Shown here: positions 43,046 through 51,266 of the stretch, piece after piece
How the letters are laid out: the number at the start of each line of letters is the position of its first letter
How positions within the stretch are numbered: the stretch's first letter is position 1
Assembly: GCA_020635395.1 (NCBI GenBank)
Contig: JACJZV010000002.1
Location: forward strand, 248,001-312,000
Length of the DNA: 64,000 nt
Direction: 5' to 3'
From: Flavobacteriales bacterium
GTDB taxonomy: Bacteria > Bacteroidota > Bacteroidia > NS11-12g > UBA9320
Translations under genes and position numbers: made by a program
Notes under the pieces: generated by a model
Database searches by the model: none
Told to the model about the DNA's origin: nothing
What the model saw: only the letters and a program-made list of their open reading frames with translations

Positions 43046-44259
43046 GATACTTCATTAGTTTAGTTTTGATTTTAGCCTTAAATGGCTTGTTTGCCCAATC
43101 TGGAGTAGTGGCAAAACGTTTACATTCTATAAGCTCAACCATCGAAATGACCCACAACGGTTATGTTCAAAGCTCAATAGACCAACTAAAATCATCAAAA
43201 CAAACATCAGAAGAAATTTTAGGAAAATCAAAACTATATCTTCCGGCCATTGAAGATAGTTTAGAAAAACATGGTTTGCCTGTACAACTTCAATATTTAA
43301 TTCCGGCATTGAGCCAATACGACAACTGGAAAGTTTCTGACGACGGAGGCTCCGGATATTGGCAAATGCGGTATCTTACAGCCAAAAGGTATGGATTGAA
43401 CATAAGCAGCTATATTGACGAGCGAAGAGATTATTTAAAAGCCACTTCGGCGGCTATTCCGTATCTAAAATATTTATACCAACAATTTGGCGATTGGCAT
43501 GCCGTTATTGCTGCATTTGTTTCTGATGAAACGGAAATTACAAAGGCTATTCGAGTTTCTGGCGGTCAAACAAACTATTGGGAATACCATCGATATCTTC
43601 CGTTGAAATATCAATCAACGCTTCCTGATTTTATTGCCATGGTGTACTTGCACAGCTATTACGCCGATTTGAATTTCACTCCTCATCCAACAGCAAAAAT
43701 AGAACTTGATGAAGTAACAGTTGACAAATGGCTTACCGTTTATCAACTGAGCAAAGCCTTAGAAATAAACTATGACAGCTTAAAAGATTTTAATGCAGTT
43801 TATAAAAAGCAAGTAATACCAGATACCGACAAGACCTATACCATAAAGATACCATCCAATAAGGTAGCTCGATTCTTTGAACTGGGCGATTCGATTTATG
43901 GGTTTTATAGTCACGATACCGCTCCGGTTCACGAACCAGTAAAGGTGGCAAAAGTGGAAGAACCAAAAGTTCAGGAACCAAAAGCTCAGGAACCACAGGT
44001 GGCGGAACCCGAAAAACCTAAAACAGAAGAAAAAAGGCTGTTGTATTATACCATAAGAAGTGGTGATTATTTGGGCAAAATAGCCGACATGTATGATTGC
44101 AACGTGAGTGATTTGCGAAAATGGAATAACATAAGTGGAGACAAAATAAATGCCGGGCAAAAATTAAAAATTTATAAACCTTCCTCCGAATATGCCACAT
44201 ACAACAAAATAAACACCATGACTTCCAGCCAACAAAATGCCCTAATCAACAAAGATTGA
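43042..44259 (+). CDS. LysM protein with degenerate MltD-like transglycosylase domain
   Basis: The 405-residue product has a signal peptide (RYFISLVLILALNGLFAQ), an SLT/MltD-like domain (about 60-185), a Pro/Glu/Lys/Val-rich linker (EPKVQEPKAQEPQVAEPEKP) and one LysM domain (YYTIRSGDYLGKIADMYD, about 332-378). The fold is recognisable from PVQLQYLIPALSQYD, GGSGYWQMRYLTAKRYGL and YLKYLYQQFGDWHAVIAAF. However, the catalytic Glu expected at residue 91 is Ser (LSQYD instead of VESAF), and the usual YNAG motif is replaced by VSDE. It therefore probably binds peptidoglycan without cutting it. Confidence 0.8.
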   Translation: MRYFISLVLILALNGLFAQSGVVAKRLHSISSTIEMTHNGYVQSSIDQLKSSKQTSEEILGKSKLYLPAIEDSLEKHGLPVQLQYLIPALSQYDNWKVSDDGGSGYWQMRYLTAKRYGLNISSYIDERRDYLKATSAAIPYLKYLYQQFGDWHAVIAAFVSDETEITKAIRVSGGQTNYWEYHRYLPLKYQSTLPDFIAMVYLHSYYADLNFTPHPTAKIELDEVTVDKWLTVYQLSKALEINYDSLKDFNAVYKKQVIPDTDKTYTIKIPSNKVARFFELGDSIYGFYSHDTAPVHEPVKVAKVEEPKVQEPKAQEPQVAEPEKPKTEEKRLLYYTIRSGDYLGKIADMYDCNVSDLRKWNNISGDKINAGQKLKIYKPSSEYATYNKINTMTSSQQNALINKD

Positions 44260-45968
44260 TTTTGAACCCATCTTCTGAAAAATACAGCAAAACGGCTATT
44301 GTAAAGCCCAAGCAAATAGCGGTTATGCTCATTTTACTTAATTTGGTTTTATCCTTTTTTGTGCTGCTTTTTCCGCACGGTGAAAGAAGATTTATTTTCA
44401 AAAATGATTTTCCTTGGATACAGCAATTAGCTTTTGACGACACCTCGGCACACGACTTTAAATTGCAATTTGTATCGGCTCATGATTTATTTTATGTGGA
44501 TAGTGCCGAACAAAAAAGTCAGGAAAACTTTGACGAAATGGTTTCGAATGTGCAAATTTCGGACACAAACGACACGAAGGCTGACGTTGAAATTGTAGAA
44601 ATTTCGGAAGACAAAAGCATTCAATATCCCGACAAAACAAAACATGCACTCAGCGATTTTTTCGAAGCTCTACTTCAGCTTGAAAATGGCTCAAACCAAA
44701 TATTCCGAATTCTTCACTATGGGGATTCGCAACTTGAAGGCGACCGCATCTCGGATTATGTTAGAAGCAAAATGCAAAATCGTTTTGGTGGTAATGGGCC
44801 GGGAATCGTTCTACCAATCGATGTCAGCAAATCGAGGGTTTCTATCAGACAAAGTGAAAGCGGTGATTGGAACAAATACGCCATATACACCACCAATCGA
44901 TTAGAAGATGGAAACTATGGAATAGGTGGTTCTACCTATCGTTTTTCAGGTAAGTTTTTAAAAGTTGTAGGCACGGATACAGTCATTAAAAGAGCCTACG
45001 ATTCCATGATAGTAAAAACCAAAAACATACCCTTAAAAGAACCTATTATTGACTCTGTTTCGGGAGATACCATTCGTTTTAAAACAGAGAAATACAAAGT
45101 TCCGTTTGATTCTTCCAAATTTCATTACGACACCACTTACCGAAAACGTTACGAAAAAACGGGAGAAGGAAACAGTTGGCTAAAATTTAACTGTGCCACA
45201 CAAAGTTACCCACGGGTTCGAACATTCAATCAAGTCAAACTTTTATACAATTCGAAAGATACTTGCCGATTAATTGCCACTATTGACGGGGTTGAAAAAA
45301 GCATGGTGCTGCCTGCCTCTTCAACCACGCAGTTAATTACCATACACAATGGAAATGTTTCGGAAGGTGTCACACTAAATTTCAAAGGCTTGTCTCCCAA
45401 CATATTCGGTGTTTTGTTGGATGGAGAAACGGGTATAGCAGTAGATAATTTCCCAATGCGAGGAAGCAGCGGAACGGGTTATTCAATGATTAATTCTGGT
45501 GTTTATGCCCGTCAATTAGAACTTACAAATACCAAACTGATTATCATGGAATACGGTATAAACGTGGTGCCAAATCCTCAAAAAAATTATGATTATTATC
45601 AAAAACTGTTTGATGCTCAACTCAAGGCGATAAGAAAAGCAAAACCAGATGTAGATATTTTGATAATAGGCCCAAGCGACATGAGCAGAAAAGTAGGTGC
45701 TGAGCATAAATCCTATCCAAACATTACACTTATTAGAGATGCCATGAAAAAAGCAGCCTTTGACAACGGTTGTGCCTTTTGGGATTTGTATGCTGCCATG
45801 GGTGGTCAAAACTCCATGGTTGAGTGGGTAAATGCCAAGCCACCCCTTGCCTCTAAAGACTACACTCACTTTTCATCAAAAGGTGCGGCTTATGTTGGCG
45901 AAATGCTTTATGATGCGTTGATGAGCGAGTATCACTATTGGAAATTAGGCAAGTCACAAAACCCTTAA
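44256..45968 (+). CDS. Membrane-anchored SGNH/GDSL hydrolase family protein
   Basis: A TTG inside the preceding stop (TTGA) begins the frame; an ATG at residue 24 is the alternative. The 570-residue product has one N-terminal membrane helix (MLILLNLVLSFFVLLF) and an extracytoplasmic SGNH domain. Block I is ILHYGDSQLEGDRISDYV with the nucleophile Ser, and block V is KDYTHFSSKGAAYVGE with the catalytic Asp and His. A large beta insertion (about 190-370) separates them. SGNH enzymes of this type deacetylate or acetylate cell-wall polymers. Its neighbour is a LysM wall-binding protein, so a role in peptidoglycan O-acyl editing is likely. Confidence 0.8.
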   Translation: MILNPSSEKYSKTAIVKPKQIAVMLILLNLVLSFFVLLFPHGERRFIFKNDFPWIQQLAFDDTSAHDFKLQFVSAHDLFYVDSAEQKSQENFDEMVSNVQISDTNDTKADVEIVEISEDKSIQYPDKTKHALSDFFEALLQLENGSNQIFRILHYGDSQLEGDRISDYVRSKMQNRFGGNGPGIVLPIDVSKSRVSIRQSESGDWNKYAIYTTNRLEDGNYGIGGSTYRFSGKFLKVVGTDTVIKRAYDSMIVKTKNIPLKEPIIDSVSGDTIRFKTEKYKVPFDSSKFHYDTTYRKRYEKTGEGNSWLKFNCATQSYPRVRTFNQVKLLYNSKDTCRLIATIDGVEKSMVLPASSTTQLITIHNGNVSEGVTLNFKGLSPNIFGVLLDGETGIAVDNFPMRGSSGTGYSMINSGVYARQLELTNTKLIIMEYGINVVPNPQKNYDYYQKLFDAQLKAIRKAKPDVDILIIGPSDMSRKVGAEHKSYPNITLIRDAMKKAAFDNGCAFWDLYAAMGGQNSMVEWVNAKPPLASKDYTHFSSKGAAYVGEMLYDALMSEYHYWKLGKSQNP

Positions 45969-46008
45969 AAACTTTTGACGATAATACCTTGAAATATGCA
46001 AATTTTCA

Positions 46009-46039
46009 TTTGCAATTTTCGGATATAATTCTACCTTTG
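46009..46039 (+). promoter_or_regulatory. Bacteroidota-type promoter TTTG-N19-TACCTTTG
   Basis: TTTG (46009-46012), exactly 19 nt, then TACCTTTG (46032-46039): a full match to the Bacteroidota primary-sigma promoter. It lies 61 nt before the ATG at 46101 and is the best promoter seen in the window. Confidence 0.75.
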
Positions 46040-46100
46040 GTACGGCAAAATTCACTTTGTCATAGAAAAGTAAAGTATTAAAGCGTTTTTTTTTTGCATT

Positions 46101-49100
46101 ATGGAAAATGGAGTTTCTAAAATGCAGGTGTGTAGAATGGTAATGAGTAAGGGTAAACACTTGTTAAAACTGTTGGTATTGGCCACATTATTCCTGACAA
46201 ACTTGTCAGTAAATGCCCAATCAAATTCGAATAAAGGGAAAGACTTTTGGGTAGGCTTCATGGCACACCGAGATGGCACGAGTGCAGGTATGTATTTGTA
46301 CATTACCTCCGACTCCAACACCTCCGGAACGGTTTCGATTCCCGGCAAATCTTGGTCAACCACGTTTACCGTGACGGCCAACGCCATGACCTTGGTGGCT
46401 ATTCCATCCAGTCAGGCTTATGTTGGTTGTTCAGACTGCATCACGGGTCAAGGCATACATGTGACTTCTCAAAAACCAATTGTGGTTTATTCTCACATTT
46501 ACTACCAGTATTGCTCCGATGCCACGTTGGTTTTGCCAACACCTGCCACGGGTAAAGAATATTTTTGCATGGCCTATGAGCAATTGCAAAATACGGCCCG
46601 TTCGCAGTTTATGATTATTGCCAACAAAGACAATACGAAGGTAAAAATAACACCAACTGCTGTACTTACTGGCAGTTCGGGCGACATTGCAAAGGGAACC
46701 CCTTATTACATTACCCTAAATGCCGGAGAAGTATATCAGGGCAGAGCCAAAACCTATGGTGCAACTCAAGACGTGACCGGCACACATATAGAGGTAATAG
46801 ATACCGGTTCAACCTCCAATTGCAGAACAGTTGCTGTTTTTTCGGGCAGCAGCGATACCTATATCTTGTGCACGGGTGCAAGTACCGGAGGTTTAAATTC
46901 AAGAGACAACCTCTACCAACAAATGTATCCAACCCAATCTTGGGGAAATCAATTTATAACTATTCCTTTCAAAAATCGAACAGTTGACCACATCAGAGTA
47001 GTTGCCGCCGAAGATGCAACAACAGTTACCATGCTGAACGAAACCGGAACTCCAACCTCTTATTACTTAGCCAAAGCTGGGGATTTTCAAGATATTAGAG
47101 ATGTCAGTACAACAAAATATTTCTTGGCAACAAAACCAATTATGGTTGCCCAATATCAGACAAGCCAAAAATGTGGTGGTAAAGGCGACCCGAGTATGAC
47201 CATTCTTAGCCCATTAGAACAAACCCTGAAAAACATCACGGTTTATTCCAGCGAATACGAAGATATTATTGACCACTACATCAATGTTATTATGCCTACG
47301 GCATATACCAGCACATTTAAAATTGATGGTTCGTCTGCCACTTTTACCCCTGTACCAAAAAAGAACTCTTATTCTTATGCACAAATAAAAGTTACCAAAG
47401 GCAACCACCAATTGAAGGCCGATGTTGGATTTTTGGCTATTGCCTACGGATTTGGCGATTATGAATCTTACGGATATTCGGCGGGTGCCAACGTAAAAGA
47501 CTTAACAGCTCAAATAAAACTAAAAAACTCTGCACAAAATGAGGTAAACTCGGTTTGTCTTGGCCAAGCTGCCAAATTTGAAGGGAAAGCAGAATATACT
47601 GTTACCAAATGGGAGTGGTTTTTTGGAGATGGAACAAAAGATACCATTCAAAACACGGAACACACCTACAAAGACACTGGTGACTACATTGTATGGTTAA
47701 GAACATACAAAGATTTATTTGACGGATGTTCGGTTTACGACTCTACCCCAATGGAAGTTAGAGTAAATGGAGTTCCAACGGCAAAACTTGCAACATCTCA
47801 TAGATGCGAGCAGCACGTGGTAAACTTTACCGACTCCAGCACCGTGCCAGGTGGCGAAACCATTTTGAACAGACAATGGATTTTTCACACGGGTACACCT
47901 GTTTATCAAACAAACACTTCAAAATATTACGATACCGCAGGAGTTTATAATGTTAAACTAATCACTAAAACAACCTTTCAATGTGCCGACACGCTGAGTT
48001 ATGACATGGTTATTAGCCCATTGCCCAAGCCCGGTTTTATGGCTGATGATGTATGTTTTAAAGAATCAACAATTTTTACAGACACCTCAAAAGTAAAAAC
48101 AGGAAGCATTGCCCAATACAAATGGTATTTTGGAGACGGAGACTCAAGTAGCACGAAGTCGCCCAACCATTTTTATCAAGACAGCGGCACTTTTTTCGTT
48201 GATTTAATTGCCACCACCGACAGTGGTTGTTTTGCTTCCGTAAGAGACACCGTTGTAAAACATCCTTTTTTTAATATTGACTTTAAATACAATGACACAT
48301 GCACAGGCATGACAGTCAATTTTACAAATACTTCTACTTCTGTAAAATATGCTCTGCAAAATTTTGAGTGGAAATTTTCTGATGGAAGTTATTTTACCAC
48401 CAAAAATGTTCAGCACATATTCGGAAATACAGGTTCTTATGATGTTTGGCTCATTGGTCACCAAGATACATTTTGTGTAGATTCCGTAAAGCACACCGTT
48501 GCAGCCGACCCAAATGTGGTAGCCGACTTTGACATTACCGGAAAATGTTTGCACGATACCATCTTTTACACAAATAAATCAACCGTATCTTCTGGAAATA
48601 TAGCCAATTATACTTGGACACTCGCCGATGGATTTACCTCAACTCAAAAAGACCCTAAGCAAAAATATACAACCAAAGGCACCAAAAATATACGACTAAT
48701 TGCCACCAGCGACAAAGGGTGCAAAGACACAATGAACAAAACGTTTACTTTGTACAACCCACAGTTTACTACGTTTAATTTCCCTACGGTCTGCCAAAAT
48801 CAGCAGGCAAAAATTACGGCCAATAGCAACTTAGATGGTGATCAGTTTAAAACTTGGAGCTGGACAGGAGGTGGCAGCACATCAACAACAGATACGCTTA
48901 AATTTACATCTGCAACCACCGGAAAATATGAAATTACGGTAAACGCCACCACCAACAACGGATGCAAAATGTCATTAAAAGACTCGGTAACCATTTGGGC
49001 AATTCCAGTGGCCGATTTTACGATTAATCCTGTTTGTTTTGGTAAAAATTTAGTTCCTGTAGATAAAAGCACTATCGGAAACGGAGAGGTAATATCAGGT

Positions 49101-50285
49101 TATCTATGGTATCTGAATGGCACGCTTGCTTCGAGCGTAAAAAGTCCGACACTAACAGGGGCAACCGTTGGAAACAATACGGTTCGGCTCAATGTGTCAA
49201 GTACCAAAGGGTGCACTAATTCAAAAGTACAAAATGTAGAAGTATATCCATTGCCAAAGGCTTCTTTTACCTATCAGGATACATGCCTGAATGATTTGAC
49301 ATCATTCAATTCCACCTCCACTGTTTCGAGCGGATCGTTAACCTCAATTAATTGGGAATATAATGATGCCGTTCAAGACGCAGGTTCTTCTGTAAGCCGA
49401 ACGTTTTCAGCCCCGGCAGAATATTCAATGAAACTGGTAGTTGTTACCAACAACGGATGCAGAGATTCTATAATAAAAACGTTCAGTATTGCTCCATTGC
49501 CCGTAATCGATATATCTGCTTCGCCAACGAGCGGTTGCCAACCTTTTAGACCAAGTTTTACAAACAATTCATCCATAAGTAGCGGCAGCATTGCCTCATA
49601 CTCATGGGATTTTGGCGATGGAAACTCCGCCACAGGGGTCAATCCGGGACATACTTACACAGTCCCCGGCTCGTATAGTGTAACAGTGGACGCAGTATCA
49701 AATGCCGGATGCAAAAGTTCGTTGGCCACACCAATAAATATTGATGTTTTGGCAAAACCCACAGCTGCCTTTAGCTTTACTCCAGATGAGCCGAGTTTGC
49801 TTAATCCTGACATTTCATTTATTAATGAATCATCGGCCGATGCTACAAGTTTTGATTGGGCTTTGTCGAACGGAGCTACTTTTACTTCAAAAGATGTTGA
49901 CTATACCTTCCCTCAACCCGGAGATTACATAGCCATACTTATTGCCACTGCCGGAAATGGTTGTAAAGATACCATCAGCAAAGCCATTCATGTAAAACGC
50001 GATTTCTTTGTACATGCACCCACTGCCTTTTCGCCAAACGGTGATTTGGTTAACGATCGATTCTCTATTTACGGAATGTTTGATGGCGTGCAGGGCTATA
50101 GCATGGAAATATTTAACCGTTGGGGCGAAACGATTTATAAGTCTGAAAATCCGATAGAATCTTGGGATGGAACATACAAGGGCAATCCAGTAGCCCTTGG
50201 GTCATACCCCTATATGGTGCGTTTTAGAAATGCAGAAACCGGAAGGTGGCAAACCATCAGCGGTGTAATTCACATTATTCGATAA
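46101..50285 (+). CDS. Giant IgGFc-binding-like/PKD surface protein with type B T9SS sorting domain
   Basis: The 1394-residue protein starts at 46101, or at 46113 or 46137 downstream; all place the signal peptide (LLKLLVLATLFLTNLSVNAQ) near the N-terminus. Residues about 40-460 resemble the IgGFc-binding protein N-terminal domain: NKGKDFWVGFMAHRDG, SQKPIVVYSHIYYQYCSDATLVLPT and KPIMVAQYQTS. About nine PKD-type repeats follow (WEWFFGDGTKD, YKWYFGDGDSS and SYSWDFGDGNSA). The end (about 1295-1394) is the gliding-associated sorting domain: HAPTAFSPNGDLVNDRFSI, MEIFNRWGETIY and GVIHIIR. The likely role is adhesion at the cell surface. Confidence 0.9.
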   Translation: MENGVSKMQVCRMVMSKGKHLLKLLVLATLFLTNLSVNAQSNSNKGKDFWVGFMAHRDGTSAGMYLYITSDSNTSGTVSIPGKSWSTTFTVTANAMTLVAIPSSQAYVGCSDCITGQGIHVTSQKPIVVYSHIYYQYCSDATLVLPTPATGKEYFCMAYEQLQNTARSQFMIIANKDNTKVKITPTAVLTGSSGDIAKGTPYYITLNAGEVYQGRAKTYGATQDVTGTHIEVIDTGSTSNCRTVAVFSGSSDTYILCTGASTGGLNSRDNLYQQMYPTQSWGNQFITIPFKNRTVDHIRVVAAEDATTVTMLNETGTPTSYYLAKAGDFQDIRDVSTTKYFLATKPIMVAQYQTSQKCGGKGDPSMTILSPLEQTLKNITVYSSEYEDIIDHYINVIMPTAYTSTFKIDGSSATFTPVPKKNSYSYAQIKVTKGNHQLKADVGFLAIAYGFGDYESYGYSAGANVKDLTAQIKLKNSAQNEVNSVCLGQAAKFEGKAEYTVTKWEWFFGDGTKDTIQNTEHTYKDTGDYIVWLRTYKDLFDGCSVYDSTPMEVRVNGVPTAKLATSHRCEQHVVNFTDSSTVPGGETILNRQWIFHTGTPVYQTNTSKYYDTAGVYNVKLITKTTFQCADTLSYDMVISPLPKPGFMADDVCFKESTIFTDTSKVKTGSIAQYKWYFGDGDSSSTKSPNHFYQDSGTFFVDLIATTDSGCFASVRDTVVKHPFFNIDFKYNDTCTGMTVNFTNTSTSVKYALQNFEWKFSDGSYFTTKNVQHIFGNTGSYDVWLIGHQDTFCVDSVKHTVAADPNVVADFDITGKCLHDTIFYTNKSTVSSGNIANYTWTLADGFTSTQKDPKQKYTTKGTKNIRLIATSDKGCKDTMNKTFTLYNPQFTTFNFPTVCQNQQAKITANSNLDGDQFKTWSWTGGGSTSTTDTLKFTSATTGKYEITVNATTNNGCKMSLKDSVTIWAIPVADFTINPVCFGKNLVPVDKSTIGNGEVISGYLWYLNGTLASSVKSPTLTGATVGNNTVRLNVSSTKGCTNSKVQNVEVYPLPKASFTYQDTCLNDLTSFNSTSTVSSGSLTSINWEYNDAVQDAGSSVSRTFSAPAEYSMKLVVVTNNGCRDSIIKTFSIAPLPVIDISASPTSGCQPFRPSFTNNSSISSGSIASYSWDFGDGNSATGVNPGHTYTVPGSYSVTVDAVSNAGCKSSLATPINIDVLAKPTAAFSFTPDEPSLLNPDISFINESSADATSFDWALSNGATFTSKDVDYTFPQPGDYIAILIATAGNGCKDTISKAIHVKRDFFVHAPTAFSPNGDLVNDRFSIYGMFDGVQGYSMEIFNRWGETIYKSENPIESWDGTYKGNPVALGSYPYMVRFRNAETGRWQTISGVIHIIR

Positions 50286-50306
50286 AACCCTTTTTACATT
50301 CTCATC

Positions 50307-50341
50307 ATCCCGAATTTACCCAGTTGAATTCGGGATTTTTT
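50307..50341 (+). terminator. Intrinsic terminator after the IgGFc/PKD gene
   Basis: ATCCCGAATT and AATTCGGGAT form a 10-bp stem with a 10-nt loop, followed by a run of T residues, 21 nt past the stop. Confidence 0.85.
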
Positions 50342-50363
50342 ATATTTCTTTCATTAGAAATAA

Positions 50364-50371
50364 TACCTTTG
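50364..50371 (+). promoter_or_regulatory. Candidate -7 box (TACCTTTG) for sucD
   Basis: Exact TAnnTTTG match followed by C, 25 nt before the ATG at 50397 and just after the preceding terminator. No TTTG at 19-nt spacing. Confidence 0.5.
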
Positions 50372-50396
50372 CCCCTTCAAAAAAACAGAGAAACAA

Positions 50397-51266
50397 ATGA
50401 GTGTTTTAGTTAATAAAAATTCAAAAGTCATTGTTCAAGGATTTACCGGAAGTGAAGGCTCTTTTCATGCCGGACAGATGATAGAATACGGAACCAACGT
50501 TGTGGGCGGCGTAACCCCCGGCAAAGGTGGACAAACTCATTTGGACAAACCTGTTTTTAATACGGTTAAAGAAGCGGTGGACAACACCGAAGCAGATGTT
50601 TCCATCATTTTTGTTCCACCGGCCTTTGCTGCCGATGCCATTATGGAAGCTGCTGATGCAGGTATAAAAGTTATTATTTGTATTACGGAAGGAATACCAA
50701 CCAAAGACATGATAACCGTAAAACATTATTTAACCGACCGAAACGTGCGTATGATTGGTCCAAACTGTCCAGGAGTTATGACGGCAGGAGAGGCAAAAGT
50801 GGGCATAATGCCCGGCTTTATTTTTAAACCCGGAAGAATTGGAATTGTATCAAAATCTGGCACATTGACTTATGAGGCAGTTGACCAAATAACCAAAGCC
50901 GGACTTGGACAATCTACAGCCATAGGTATAGGTGGAGACCCTATTATTGGCACATCAACCAAAGAAGCCGTTGAAATGTTGATGAACGACCCTGAAACTG
51001 ACGGCATTATTATGATTGGCGAAATCGGCGGCAGTATGGAAGCCGAAGCAGCCCGTTGGATAAAAGAATTTGGCACCAAACCTGTGGTTGGTTTTATTGC
51101 CGGAGAAACTGCACCAAAAGGTAGAAGAATGGGTCATGCTGGAGCTATTGTGGGTGGCAAAGACGACACGGCTGCGGCCAAAAAAGCCATTATGCGTTCA
51201 TGCGGCATTCACGTGGTTGACTCGCCCGCCGAAATTGGAGCTAAAATGGCGGAGTTAGTAGGTTAA
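50397..51266 (+). CDS. sucD: Succinyl-CoA synthetase alpha subunit
   Basis: The 289-residue subunit binds CoA and carries the phosphohistidine of the citric-acid-cycle enzyme. Conserved parts: [28 protein letters not shown] (CoA Rossmann), [33 protein letters not shown] and [13 protein letters not shown] with the active-site His near residue 245. The beta subunit gene (sucC) is not adjacent. The stop directly abuts the stop of the convergent feoB with no base between. Confidence 0.96.
   Translation: MSVLVNKNSKVIVQGFTGSEGSFHAGQMIEYGTNVVGGVTPGKGGQTHLDKPVFNTVKEAVDNTEADVSIIFVPPAFAADAIMEAADAGIKVIICITEGIPTKDMITVKHYLTDRNVRMIGPNCPGVMTAGEAKVGIMPGFIFKPGRIGIVSKSGTLTYEAVDQITKAGLGQSTAIGIGGDPIIGTSTKEAVEMLMNDPETDGIIMIGEIGGSMEAEAARWIKEFGTKPVVGFIAGETAPKGRRMGHAGAIVGGKDDTAAAKKAIMRSCGIHVVDSPAEIGAKMAELVG

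Noticed and set aside
43042..44259. Active MltD lytic transglycosylase
   Set aside because: The catalytic Glu and the YNAG motif are both lost.
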